From contig NC_031500.1 in assembly GCF_000237925.1 (NCBI RefSeq), forward strand, positions 9,511,753 through 9,575,752: DNA of 64,000 nucleotides. Direction: 5' to 3'. This document shows, piece after piece, positions 1 to 12,166 of the stretch. Below the pieces are notes generated by a model. It saw only the letters and a list, made by a program, of their open reading frames with translations. It ran no database searches and had not been told where the DNA came from. Position 1 is the stretch's first letter; each line of letters begins with the position of its first letter. Both the position numbers and the translations under genes were made by a program. Source of the DNA: Schistosoma mansoni. Lineage: Eukaryota > Platyhelminthes > Trematoda > Strigeidida > Schistosomatidae.

Positions 1-35
1 GGAAACACTGGACGGCCGTTTCGTCCTAGTATGGG
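1..35 (-). repeat. antisense SINE fragment, inverted to 126-160
   Basis: Positions 1-35 are the reverse complement of 126-160 with one mismatch, covering the 3' half of the hammerhead region. It is the cut-off 3' part of a minus-strand SINE at the window edge, next to a plus-strand copy. Confidence 0.85.
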
Positions 36-205
36 ATAAGGGTTAAGGGCTTCGGCTCGAGACTGGTAGGTCCTGGGTTCGAATCTCGCGAGAGCGGGTT
101 CGTGGATGCTCACTGCTGAGGAGTCCCATAATAGGACGAAACGGCCGTCCAGTGTTTCCAGGTTTTCCATGGTGGTCTACCTTCAATTGACTCACGCTTT
201 CAACT
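31..205 (+). mobile_element. Sm-alpha-type SINE with a complete hammerhead core
   Basis: This is a tRNA-derived SINE. A box-B-like GGTTCGAATCT lies at 76-86; the box A side (about 33-48) is eroded. It then contains the hammerhead at 111-154 and the usual schistosome tail CCAGGTTTTCCATGGTGGTCTA, ending in TTTCAACTAT. Sm-alpha SINEs with hammerhead ribozymes are established for Schistosoma. The neighbouring 1-35 is an antisense fragment of the same family. Confidence 0.85.
111..154 (+). ncRNA. type I hammerhead ribozyme, core complete
   Basis: Helix I is CACTG (111-115) with CAGTG (150-154). The catalytic box CTGAGGA (116-122) fits CUGANGA. Helix II is GTCC (123-126) with GGAC (134-137), loop CATAATA. 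GAAA is at 138-141. Helix III is ACGG/CCGT (141-148) without a loop, and the cleavage site follows C149 (CCGTC). All invariant core bases are present. A helix III this short is typical of small type I hammerheads, which often work as dimers, so activity is plausible but untested. Confidence 0.8.
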
Positions 206-2173
206 ATTATAAAATATATATAAAACATACATGCAACCAAGTAAAACTGTGTGTTTACTTACACGACATTAAAGATTGCTTCAACAATAAATTGAGCATA
301 TGGTTAATCAAACTGTTATGTGTATTATAGTTTTAATTCTACTCTATGGAAGAACATTCATTCATTTATTCATTAGCACAGTAAATTTAATGACAAAAGC
401 AACATTATTCATTACACATGTTGCATGGTTACACAAGATGCTACATTATCGGTATGTTGTTATAGTGTGATAAGATATCGGTAAGTGAGCTGAACTATTT
501 ATTTTCAAGACTGATGTTTGTTCTTAAAAATACTTAAGCTAATCAGTTCAATTGCCTAAGTAACTAACTACAACTTCATACAACACAATCAAGATATCTG
601 GACTGTTAGCGTTTATAAATTAAAGCTAATCTCTTTTGAGATAGGATAGTTTGCTCGTATTTAAAACTTCTCAAAAGGTGTTAACATCCGAAGTTCTTCG
701 TTCAACTCTACATCTATTCCACCATTGACAGCTTTATATTTGAGTTGTCAAATACAAAAACACTATAGTGAACCTGTTGCATATTACCTTAAAAAAGTTT
801 ATTCAATATGTACACTTGCAGATTGTACATCAGGATTGTTCGCGAATATTTCATATGTCTCCTTCAATAGGTTGTTCTGTTCATACGCTCTTCAGATTTC
901 GTTGGCCTGTTATAAACTATTACAACAAACGTCTATAGATTTTTCTTGAATAATTGAATAATAATATTTGATTGTGACTATTATATTGCGATTAGAGCCG
1001 ATTGCCACTTGTTTCTAACAACTTCATATAGCTCGATTAATAGAGTGAGAATTAGTAAATGCCACTGAGAGTTACGGTACAATTGCATAACTGAATATAC
1101 TGATGTAGCTGCATCTGATCTTTTGATTACATTTGAGATGATTCTAGTTGTATTTTATTGTAGGTTTTGTTTTCATTACATGTTCAATGAATCTTCATGT
1201 TTCTCCTAAACATCGTCTAAGTTGTTTTATTCGATATTTAGATATAGTGGCTTCCAAATTGTTTCACTCCTCTTTTTGTTTGTGTTTCTTGAAGACTGTA
1301 ACTGTGCATTTGAGATTGTGAATTGAAACTGCCTTCCAGAATTTAAAACACTCAGTGTTATAATGAAATGAAATATTATCTTTCGAATAATCTGTACGTA
1401 ATCTATCCAGAAGGGATAGAATAACATAAATTTGTTCCATTTGGTAATTCTCTTACATTATCTATCAATTTATCTATTTAGTAAAATTAAGATTTAACTA
1501 CTGACTGAACAATTATTGGTTGAATAACAGGGTGGCAATATTTGTTTAGGTAACAGTGTACATTTGCATTGATGGTGAAATGTTGAACCATCACTCATAC
1601 AATTACTTTGTTTTGGACTCGACTGAGCGATATAGTGTATCTAAACTAACCTAAACAATTATTTCTCATCACAAACTGCTAAAATTTGGAAACTACAATA
1701 CCACAGTTCCGAAACTAAGAGAACATATTACAACTATACATGGAATTTACAAACAGAAAGCTATATTACAGTGAAATCAAAGAGATTGTCTAAATTCATT
1801 TCTTCTTTCCAAATGTTTCAGCTACCACTATTCAATCACATTATCGTAGATTTAAATGAGCAAAAATTATTCTATCAGTGTATTCACCTCTTATTCTCAT
1901 TCAATAAGATTTTTAGAACTGTGATGGTTAATACTTCACTGTGATAAATCACAAGTAATAAATCGGTTCTATACAATACAGAAATCAACGTTGTGCGAGC
2001 CATGATTTACTATTATTTCGTTTTCCAAAATATGTTTACAATTTTTCAATGAAATATTCATTTTTATCTCAACATAAGCAAACTTCAATCGGATTCTCTT
2101 ACTGTTAGTTTTCAGTTTCGTTTACAGTGTAAGAATATAAATGTCATTCAATAGTTGGATTCGTGAGTCGAGT

Positions 2174-2310
2174 AAAGCTAGACCACCATGGAAAACCTGG
2201 AAGCACTGGACGTTTGCTCCAATGACCGTAGGTCCTGAGTTCGAATCCCAACAGCAGCATCGTTGGTGTTCACTGCTCAGGAATTCCACCCTAGAACTGG
2301 GAAAACAGCC
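2174..2310. repeat. mosaic SINE remnant (segmental copy 1)
   Basis: It starts with antisense SINE sequence (AGACCACCATGGAAAACCTGG) and passes into sense sequence with a box B (GAGTTCGAATCCC) and CACTGCTCAGGAATTCC. The hammerhead core is lost. The same mosaic is in copy 2 at 13718, so it predates the duplication. Confidence 0.7.
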
Positions 2311-5300
2311 TCATTTATCAAATTTGTAATTTACAATAATCAACATTTTCACTCGAATTCCCTTTCATTGTTCACAGTTCCATTCATGAAAATAAATTAT
2401 CATAATTCACATTTGAAATATATATTTAATCACTCTTAAGTACTTACGTTTATCAGCTGAAATCAAAGAGAACTGTTGATGGGTGACTATATCAAATATT
2501 GGTCAATCAACATGTATATATTACTGTAGGGACACCAGTAGAGTTCTGTGAAAACAATACACCCTGTTCATATATCTGTGTTTTAACATGATGTAGATTT
2601 TGAAACTGTTCGAAATTTCAACATCTGTCAATTATTATCAATAGTTTGATAGTAGTGAGTAGGATAGACTTAACATTAAGAACTTGTTGTTGATGGCTTC
2701 AAGCTAACCTGAGTATTTCAAAACAAAACATTGTGAGAACACAATGGTGATTTTCCAGATTTTCATGCATAACCTGTAGATAAACGCTCCTTTCTGACAT
2801 AGAACTGTTTCAGAAGACTAGTTTGACTGGCTAACCAAATTCTACAAACTTATGTATTACGCCTTCTACGCGATTTCATTCTAGTCAATATATTTAACCA
2901 CATTTCGTGTATGTTCCTTGTTATAGTACCCTATATATCATCGCATGGTCTATAAACTGTAAAGTCTGTAGTTAAGTTAAACTTCGCTATTCATAGGATC
3001 CCTTCTTATGCACATCTGCATTATCATTGCCAACAACCGATAATCAGAAACACAATCTTTCTTGCAAATGTATAGTATGAGTGTTACAAGACTCACCATT
3101 CACTCCACTAAGTAAAAATATTGAAATGATGAATACTACGCCCAACAGACAACTACTCATATTCATGATTATTTATTATCCTCTAAGAAGTAAACTTTGC
3201 AGAAACACGTTCAGTAAAATCGTAAAATGCGCGCACCAAAAATTGAGGTGATGATCCACATTAGTATGACTAACATGTGTAGAGTTACCAATCATTAACT
3301 ATAATAGCAACAAATTAGACTGTCTACTTCTCACTCACTTTGGAATCTGAACAATTTATTAACCAATGAAGCAAATTTATTTAAAACAAGAAAAATAAAC
3401 TTGGTGGAATAACATGAATTCATTATGTTTCACAGATTTCCTTCCCGTCGACTGCTTACAACCTAAACACAATGGTAGTGTTGATCATTAAAATCAGTGT
3501 ACATAGGAAAGCGTATGAGAACAATGTGATCTCACTGCATTAGCAAAAGATAACCAACGATTACAAAATTTTCATTTTAACAAATGTGAGATACGTTAGT
3601 CGAACAATTTCATACATATTTCATAGTTGAATTCCATGATAGTTGCGTTTCTGTGGCAACTGTTCCCTCTACGCGCTTCCACCAATTACCTTTAAACTTC
3701 AACATACATTTTCAAGTGTGTCGCCTTCTCACAAATCATTTGTAACACTTTTAGACAATATAATAAGCACAAACTCTAAAAAGAAGCGATCTAACGTAGT
3801 CAAATCATAAGTGATCTACACACTGTTCTGTGAATATGGAACTTGACTTGTCGCTCAGTATCCACGTATTCATGCCTAATATCTGTTTTCATGAGTGGAT
3901 GCACATGCTATATTCAATACATCCATCGTTCACTGACACATCTTATGCCCACGGTTTCAGCAGTCCTCTTATTTTCTCTGTGTTCACATTGTTAAATATT
4001 ATAACACTTTCCAATCAAATTTGTGTATGTAACTGTTCACGAACATTTTTATAAAAGAACTCATCTCATGCAGTTGGATTGATGCTGAATGGTGTTTACA
4101 TAAATGAAGATAGTAGGAGGGAACAATTTGCTCGAAATTATATCACTCAAATTCACTCAACCTAACCAATAGAAGTTAATTGACTTAGCTTCTTTTGTCA
4201 TCTTGTCACTTTGAACGCATCAAACTGACTATACTATTCCAAAAGCATTAATACTGTGATCGAAATCTTTCCAATTCTCTCCACGTACGTATTGAATATC
4301 TGTTCGCTAGTATCCACATTTCATAAATTGTAAACATATTTGCCGTCACAACTACTTTAATAAATATACCACAGATATTCGAGGTTCGACAACGCCTTCA
4401 CTCGTAACACTTTCATGATCGAAGGAAACCAACTCAGCTATACTTGAAAGTCACAAATGCATGAGTCCAAGTATATATTCACAAGGTTGTAGATGTGTTC
4501 GAATGCATTTGAATTGAATGGACACTCGGGTGTGAACTTCAGAATATCTTAGTAAGATATGAGAACCATACACTAAATATTTTATCCGCAAATTTTCATC
4601 ATTTTTGCTTCACATTCTGTATCTTTCTTCCAATTCACAATTCCGTTCTATTTCCGTTCCTATTCTCTTCAACTCCATCTTCTAAAACTTCCTCTGTCAG
4701 GTTTTCCACTCCTAATTAGTATTATATACTACCTGTGCCTGTCGACATAAGTAGCACTCGCCACATTAGTTTCAGGGGATGTGTAGCATGGCATACACAC
4801 TTTTAACCGATTGCTTTCATCTAGGAAATGTTCATTAAAGCTAATGAGGTTGAGTTAAGTGTTCAGGACTTATAGAACTAATTTGAGGTATTGGTTTACC
4901 ATCACATCAGTAAGTAAAATGAAAACATTTGTACTTGATTACATTTTACAAGAATAAATATACTTCTGACTTCATAAAAACATTTGAACTAAATCACGAT
5001 GTAGTCAGATAGTGAACCATTCCTCCATAAGAATTTAGGAACATTTCTAAATCAATATCAGTCACAAAGAACATATCCCTCCCAACATATATCACTTCTG
5101 AACCTTCCATCAATCCACATAGAGATCCACTCGGACCATAATTTTGAAATGAGTCAGGAATGCTAAAGAAAAATCGAAGTAAAAATTAGTTGATTTGGTT
5201 GATTTTTGGTGTACATAATGATCATATCAATACAAACAATAAGAACTTTCAATTATAAAATGATATCTAATTCTAATGCTTTTCTATTTACACTGTTACT

Positions 5301-5715
5301 AAACTTAGATTCAACCAGCGATTATCACTGATTGGATAAATGTTACAAGTCAGTCATCCAAGATGAAATTCTAGACTCATTTTTTTTATTTTCTCACCTG
5401 TATTATATAGTTGATCCCCTTTCAGACACGTGTATCTAGAATATGAACATCATATAAAATTCGTATACTTTATAGAACTTGAATTAGGCAGTTTACACAA
5501 GTTTATTATTTTTCATATGGTCATGTTAAGTAAATATTATTGTGAACACATTAAGCAGTGTAAAATGAATTACAATTTTGTAAATAAGACGATGAATGTT
5601 TGTTCAGTCTTTTTAGAAAATCATCCACCCACAAATTTCAGATATCGACTGATATACAGAATTAGCAACCCTAACAAACTACAGTGTCTCCTGTGAAAAT
5701 GCAATTCTTGTGTTT

Positions 5716-5930
5716 GTAAAGCGGTGATATCATAAATTTTCGACGAACTAACAAATTTAAGCATAGTATGGTCTGTATTTTGCCGCGAAATTTATTCAGC
5801 CAGATGATTTTCAGCATTTTGGCAACACAGCTGATGTCAGTTCATAATGGAAACCATCACTCAGATTTCTAACCCTAACGTCTAATTGTAAACTATTTCT
5901 CAATTCCTCATATCATAATTATAAAACCGA
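5716..5930. repeat. dispersed repeat D, copy 1
   Basis: Shares the core GCTGATGTCAGTTC(A/G)(T/C)(A/G)ATG and the following CTAACCCTAACGTCTAATTGTAAAC with 15716-15930, 38872-39085 and, more weakly, 61575-61740. No coding potential and no clear ends, so the class is unknown. Confidence 0.65.
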
Positions 5931-6021
5931 TATGCGCAACTAGTAGTTCACTTTTCTGACACCTAAATTTATATGCCTTATAAGCACAACTGTTCATAGA
6001 ATTGTAACTATTTAGAAAGGG

Positions 6022-6094
6022 TGAAAAGCATTTCATCGTCTCAATTAAACTGAGACGTCGTCAAATAGTGGTCAACAATGTGTCATGCTTTTCA
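6022..6094. repeat. nested hairpin, segmental copy 1
   Basis: Outer arms TGAAAAGCAT (6022-6031) and ATGCTTTTCA (6085-6094) are perfect reverse complements; inside is a 7-bp stem CGTCTCA/TGAGACG (6037-6057). The same nested structure is kept in copy 2 at 16021-16093, where the single change seen falls in the inner loop. Confidence 0.7.
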
Positions 6095-7026
6095 TTATAA
6101 ACACTTCGAGAAGAGTCTGTCATATCCCATACAGTTATTTACAGTTTTCATTCCACACATGAAAGAATCCGACTACACAATCAGCTGTTTGTTGTAAAAC
6201 ACAAGTAACAATAAAATATTTCACCGTTGCTTATCTTAACAAATTCACAAAATAATCATCATCATGTCAATTGAATAATGAAAAGCGACTTAAAGAAAAA
6301 CTTAACACAAACGATCACCTAACAGGCATCATTTAAAACATCTAGACAAATTCACTATAGATTATATGACTGAATATTTTCATAGTCATAATTTGTGTTC
6401 ACTAGACAGCAACCTATGAGGTAATACTTGAATTGTGAAGCCACTGCCACTTCAACATTTTGTGCCCCACTTCTCGTTTTGTGCCAAACTAAAGCTGAAT
6501 ATAACTCACAATTCAAGATCAACAGTGCATATTCACATTTTCTTCACACTAACATCAGGTGGAAGACTGAAAAGTCAATAGTCTGTCATTCAAAATGACT
6601 TATGTCATGATGTTTAAAGTTGTTTCTTGTGTTGCACTCCCTATATTTTGAGATGATAGAGAAACTTTTCAGCGTCACAACCTATATGGAGTTGTCTCTG
6701 GTGAAGTTCCTCGAAAGTAACAGAAGTCACCTTCAAACTGCAGTCATTTAAACTGATAAATAAATTCTACACTGATATCAATGTATCGAGCATAAAACAA
6801 TGCTTTTAATAACGCAAGGAACTATTCGTTTTACACATAGCTTAAAGGAGATGGGGGGATAGTTAATAACACTGGTTTAAAAATAAGTAGTACACTCAAA
6901 CCATGTCCACTACTCTTACTTGAACAATCACTAAATTCGAATAACATAGAGAACGAAAACTGTAACATTGAGTCTATTGTTATGTGAAAAGCAGTTATAA
7001 GGTCTTGGGACGACATCTCTTGAGGT

Positions 7027-7411
7027 TGTAGTGGCTGGTATTATGAGAAGGTCATATAGGTCATCCTAGTTCCCAGACACACCTACTTCATCATTCTTCT
7101 CAAGTCATCTTTTGACCATGTTAATACTTCACTCACTAACCATGACTGTTTTTATATGAGAGGGTGTCAATCACTTACCCTACTCGCCACATGTCTGTAA
7201 TCTAGTTTTGTTTGAATATAAATAGTGAACCACGCCTAATTAAATTCAGTCGACTCCATCAATCTCTCTATTGCACGTCATTCAATTTCGCCTCTCTCCT
7301 GTTCGCTTCCTTCGCGCCATCTCTCTGATTGTCTGTTCTGAACAACTATTGTACAAAATATACGTATCCGAAATCCATTCTCGTATTCGACCTATTTAAT
7401 TCCGTTGTACA
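7027..7411. mobile_element. LTR-like sequence, possibly a solo LTR fossil
   Basis: Begins TGTAGTGGCTGG and ends CCGTTGTACA (TG...CA), 385 bp, with a TATA-like GAATATAAATAG inside. No flanking duplication was found. Part of it recurs in segmental copy 2 (16640-16739 and 21206-21252), split there by the MULE. The family is not identified. Confidence 0.3.
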
Positions 7412-8449
7412 CTAACGTGATTTGTGTTGATGAATATATAAGAGGGTAGCAGGGATTTATATTTCGAAAGCAATCATCATACGATCGAATTGAATTCAGA
7501 TATTGGACGACACAATCTTGCCCATTGTGAACTGTTATCAGGTGTTGAATGACGTCATCTATTAGTTCGTCGGTGGTCGGAATAACGGATTGATGGAAAG
7601 ATGAACGATTACCAACTGAGTCCGTATTATGAGCTTCAATCAGCTTCACTTATAAAGCGCGTCTCACAGAGATTTCCTAATCACCTCTCCTCAGAAGTCA
7701 AGTATTCAAAGGGATCGTGAAACCCTGATCACATCGTACACATCTGATCCATATTTACAAACACATATTCACCAGAAAATATGACCAGTTAAAATAGATG
7801 GTTTGTTGATTCGCTTACTCAAAGCAACAGATCAACACATGTATTTCTCACTTCTCACTTGACCTTACCTGAATTTGGAATTATGCCGCAAGTAGAACTA
7901 TTTTCAACTAATCTGGAACTTCAACGTAACACAATCAAGAACTCGAAATACATGGTGTTCGATTGAAGTGTATTATTATGGTAAGTTTTTATAATTTCTG
8001 TAAATTGTCTGACAGAAAGTGTTTATCATTCTTCTGTCTTTTCATATGTATACTGAAGGTTGTAAACATTCTGTGCACTTTCTGACTAGACCAATAAAAG
8101 TTATGAACACATTTCAGGAATCCTCTTCATTTTGATTTTTATTTTCTAATTATTGGCTTCTACACATCATGAGTTCTAAACACTATTCTCAAAACGTATG
8201 ACTCGATTTCACAATCCCATCATCAAGAAAACTGAGAGCGTCTGAACTTATTTGTCTACCATAGGATAAATCATTTACTAAACTTCGTTGAAAGATACAA
8301 ATTACATCTACTACGTTACAAAAAAGGTAGTATGAGTTGGTTCGTTTCAAAAAACCATCTCGAAAATAGTCTCATAGATTTGGAAACTTTTGTAATCAAT
8401 GTCAATCAAAATCGACATGTTCTTTTTCTATTGTGATCAAGAACCGATT

Positions 8450-8545
8450 GATATTAGACCACCATTGTAAACGTGGAAGTACTGGACGGCCGTTTCGTTC
8501 TATCAATCAAAATCATAATGTTCTCCACAACCCCATATTGATATT
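8450..8545 (-). repeat. SINE 3' fragment
   Basis: On the minus strand it reads GAACGAAACGGCCGTCCAGTAC then CAATGGTGGTCTAAT, the 3' part of the Sm-alpha-type SINE; the tRNA part is missing. It lies just past the end of segmental copy 1. Confidence 0.7.
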
Positions 8546-9439
8546 CCTTTCCACTTTATCGATTTTAGAACAAACTAGGCAGTACAAAGAGAAGACTAAC
8601 ATAGTATCATTTACTAAGCTATTTCATTCAAAAATTCATATAGATGTCACTTATGAGCTGCAAACCTAAAGACGTATAAACATATTAAAATGATAAGCTT
8701 GAAATATTCAAGTGACATGAAAAAGAATATTGGCGAACGTATTAGTCGACCAAGTGTACATAGCGATCATTGCACTACAAATATTACAATGTGTCTCAAT
8801 TTTAATTTTACAAATGATGATGATCGATTCGGTAAATATAATAAAGCGATCTTTTTATAGTCTTACCTGGCATACATAAATAATCTTGTTTGAAACATAT
8901 TTAGATGAAATACAAACATCACAGTACTTCCTATTTATACGATACTTAAGAGATCACACAAATCTATCCATCTCGAAAAAGTCAATGTTAGTGTCTACAG
9001 CTAATCCAGCATAAACTTCATTACAATTGTGTCAAAAAGATAGTTAACGAATCGACGCATAATTTATGTTCAGACCATTTTTCATTGCATTCTCACGCAC
9101 AACAACTAATACACAGATTTTTGAGGCTGGCAGTGAGTCTCTTGTTCCAGTCAAAGTAGTGAACTTTCCATTTGAATTCATAGAATCATTAAGTTGTCTG
9201 AAGTTATTTCCATATAGTTTTTCATGGAAGCTTTATGAACATCCAGTCACTGTGTTTCGATCAACCAAATGTATTACGTATATATCTGCAAACTAATTAA
9301 TATCTTAAACACAGTGATTTAAAAATGTTGGTATGATGATTCCTCCAATTCAGTCTTTATTCTAATTGCTATCTGTTTTCCTTCCTTTTCTCTTCAGTTC
9401 AATCTTTTGATACAGTCCTTCCACTCTCGATTACTGCTA

Positions 9440-9645
9440 CATACTACATGTATCAGTCAACATAAGTAGCACATAACGCAACATGGTTGTTCTCACCTTT
9501 CAGTGAGATGTTACTTGTCTGGAATAAACCATCTCATCACTCCTTTCCTTTCAACCAGTTACAACATACAATAATATCACTAACGCATATGCTGATGTGA
9601 TTCATGCTACTTATGTCGACAGATGTAAGTAGTATATATCACCAT
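9440..9645. repeat. inverted pair of a short dispersed motif
   Basis: TACTACATGTATCAGTCAAC followed by ATAAGTAGCAC (about 9447-9475) is roughly the reverse complement of GCTACTTATGTCGACAG followed by TAAGTAGTATA (about 9610-9640). The unit with (C/T)ATAAGTAGCA also occurs singly at 4745, 14725, 22190 and, reversed, at 57718. It may be the end of a small nonautonomous element. Confidence 0.45.
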
Positions 9646-10689
9646 GTATCTCATTAAAAGTATTCATAAACATATCTTAGAATTTTCAAGTCGGTTAATA
9701 AATAAAGAGAAATTATCTCGTTTGAAATGCATTCTTTAATGGAATTACCCTGAAATCATATCACTTCTTCTTAGCAGTTACAAAGTACTTCACAAATACC
9801 ACTGTATTCAATCATCACTATAAATCTGCATTAACATTTTGATTCAAATATTTGACTTTCCAAAACCTGTTACCGCGAATACATTTCTAACGATTTAATT
9901 CAAAATGTTATCTATAGGTTGATAGTGGCTAGCAGAAGAATGCAAGACGTATGTTTCATTCCATTTGAAACTCGTTGACTGGAAGTAGCTACACCCTGAT
10001 GTTGATGCTTATACCGGAACTGGAACCCAGCACTTTTCGCTTCAAACACTCAACTCGTTATCCACTGAAATACAGAGTTCATATAGATACTGGTTTGTAC
10101 AATGGGGCTTTATTCGATTCATTTGTAAAGGTTATCCGACCACGTCCGAGAATAACTGATATGAACAGTGTAGTTATGTGGATAACGTGTTCAGTTTTTT
10201 TAAGTAAAATGTACCAATTTCGAGTCCTTGTATGAGAATCAATATCAGGATGAAGGCAGATGTAACTGATGAGCCCAACATAATGAAGCAGGCCTTTTGG
10301 ATTGCTCTACTAGCCACTAGTCGTGTATTTTCTCATTGTTAGTATCTGTTTGAGATGTAGCAATTAACATATCTCATTAGAAAATCTTTTAAATATACAT
10401 TTAAGTAATAAATAAAAAATGTTGTTTATTTAACTTTTATTCAGTTGGATTTTCACGCTATTGGGTAGTTTTATTGTAACATGGATTTTTTTTGCCTCCT
10501 AGTTCTTCAGGTAGTACTAATAATAAACATCTCCAAGTACCACCTAAGCGTTCATATAAATTGGTCCTGAAAAGAGATACAACAAAGGAGTTAGTGAAGA
10601 TGAAATGAATGACTGGTCGTATATACCCAATCGGTACTCGTGTCGTCAAAGAATATTTTTCATTAACGATCTATAAAATTTTGAAAACT

Positions 10690-11062
10690 ACTTCTTGTTC
10701 AATGTGTATCGAACACGAATAAGTTAGTCATGCATAATATATGATCCATCTGGTTCTCTGTGGTGTGGTCTCTGGACAGCATTACAGCAAGTTCCTGGGT
10801 GTGTGGAGCAGTTTCCTTTTCGTGGCCGGAGTACAGCAGCATCTCTCCAGTACCTAGCCTTTGTTGTCCAGCTTGTGTCGGGTGGGTTTCGCTGATTCCG
10901 AGAACTGCCAATTTGTATCTCCTCATTTCCATTGCTATTTGAGTGGTTTCTCCGGTCTCCCACATTGTTCAGGCGTTCCATGTACCTATAAAGAGTGTTG
11001 CTCTGGTTGTTAGAAGGTGCATCGGCCTCGTGACTTCCGAAAAATTTCGGCTTTCATCATGA
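10690..11062 (-). mobile_element. RTE-like LINE, 5' endonuclease fragment
   Basis: Minus-strand reading from 10965 gives MRRYKLAVLGISETH, RLGTGEMLLYSGHE and APHTQELAVML, the start of the apurinic-type endonuclease of schistosome RTE (SR2-like) elements, followed at once by DHTTENQMDHI, which belongs near the domain's end. About 100 or more codons between are missing, in frame, with the joint near 10767. The untranslated leader (10970-11062) recurs at 60140-60230. Confidence 0.8.
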
Positions 11063-11544
11063 GGCGTCATAATTATTCTTTCAACTCCCAGGGCAATCTT
11101 TGACAGACATTTATTATTCAACAGCAAACAATTTCTTTAAAAACAATATCATAAAATCAGACTCACCACAAACCTAAAATAAACTCTCTAACAAAAATTA
11201 TTTGGTTAGATTTCCAATTTCTAACTACAGATCTTTGTAGTATCCGGCATAATATTCCAAAATATACATCAGTGTTAATGAATGGAAAGTAAAATATGAA
11301 CTGTGTTGGTGTTAATTTTCAATGCTTTCTTCGGCAGTACTTTACAAAAAACTATTTCAGTCGCTTGTTCACTGTTTTGTGAGTTATGCTTAGAGGTCTT
11401 CAATATCTTTGCAACACCTGTAAAGTATTCTCTTTTTAAAATCTATCAATAACGATTATACATCCATGAAGGTGAGATTTCAGAACTACTATTCTGTAGT
11501 TCATAATCAAAAAACACGTAGTCCTTATTTGAAACCGTAGAGAT

Positions 11545-11705
11545 GAATAATTCTCCAAAATCAATAGCTCTGTCAGCCTTCAACATTCGATGCTGACTGC
11601 ATTAGGTTTACTGGACTCACCTAGTTGAAAGAGCTCGGTAATACATCCACACCAAATCACGAGTGGTTACTTCACATCTTCAACTGCTAGTCGTAGCACC
11701 TTTAA
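11545..11705 (+). repeat. dispersed repeat A, short diverged copy
   Basis: AATTCTCCAAAATCAATAGC, GATGCTGACTGCATTAGG and CATCCACACCAAATCACGAG. Same order as the other copies; it stops near 11705. Confidence 0.65.
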
Positions 11706-12023
11706 AACCAATTTCATGTAGACATCATTTCCTATCTGTCGTTTAAATTAAATGTAATATAGTTTAACCGGTGCTTGTTTACTTGTCGAGTTACGAATTA
11801 TCTCTTTTGAGTTATATTAACTCTTGCAAACAGTATTATTTTGATTAGGCTCGTTCATCATCATAGCTTCACATCTTAATGTCTGTCTGATTAAATAAAT
11901 ATCAGAAATAACTTCATTCAATTTATCCTAAATGCGTTAGTCTAAGTAAAATATGAGAAATCAAACAGAGAACTTGTGTTTATGGTTCATTCGTCGTTTG
12001 CTCCTTCATTATTCCTAATACAA

Positions 12024-12166
12024 TAAATAGGTTGTAGGAAGACTAGCCCTTGTTGTAGACAATGAAATTCAATAATCTTCACAGTACCCTATAAACTGGA
12101 ATTTATTCAACTGTAATGAGCAAAATTCAAAAGTAGGATGATGAATAAATAAATTATAAAATATAT
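12024..12166 (+). repeat. left arm of a 143-bp perfect inverted repeat
   Basis: It begins TAAATAGGTTGTAGG and is identical to the reverse complement of 13869-14011 as far as I could check base by base (position sums all 26035). The spacer of about 1.7 kb is the left part of segmental copy 2. Copy 1 has no such arms. Confidence 0.9.

Larger units (their letters stand above)
207..7970. repeat. segmental duplication, copy 1 (about 7.8 kb)
   Basis: The stretch 207-2280 aligns with 12154-13825, and 4240-7970 aligns with 14212-16730 plus 21206-21838 (the latter pair split by the MULE). Some blocks are nearly identical (for example 1480-1930 with 13015-13460); others differ at roughly one base in ten. 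Copy 1 has about 430 bases (955-1375) and about 610 bases (6625-7233) absent from copy 2. No gene is supported. It holds SINE pieces (2174, 8450), a hairpin at 6022-6094 and a dispersed repeat at 5716-5930. Confidence 0.88.
7970..10690. other. gene-free stretch with small repeats
   Basis: AT-rich. It holds the SINE fragment at 8450 and the inverted motif pair at 9440. The longest open frames (for example 9066-9296 and 9975-10235) have no recognisable domain, no splice context and no relatives here, so none is called. Confidence 0.6.

Noticed and set aside
76-86. A true tRNA gene at the box-B-like site in the first SINE
   Set aside because: No full cloverleaf; the box B lies in a tRNA-derived SINE with the usual tail. 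The same applies to the sites near 2240, 42190, 43210 and 58930.
5400-5700. An open frame of about 88 residues kept in both segmental copies (partner at 15400-15700)
   Set aside because: About a quarter of the residues differ and most base changes alter the protein, with no sign of protection at third positions. No domain, signal peptide or splice context. It looks like neutral sequence that happens to stay open.
7392-7649. Minus-strand frame also present in copy 2 (21263-21490)
   Set aside because: It overlaps the LTR-like sequence, has no recognised domain and diverges freely between the copies. Possibly a fossil element part, but not supportable as a gene.
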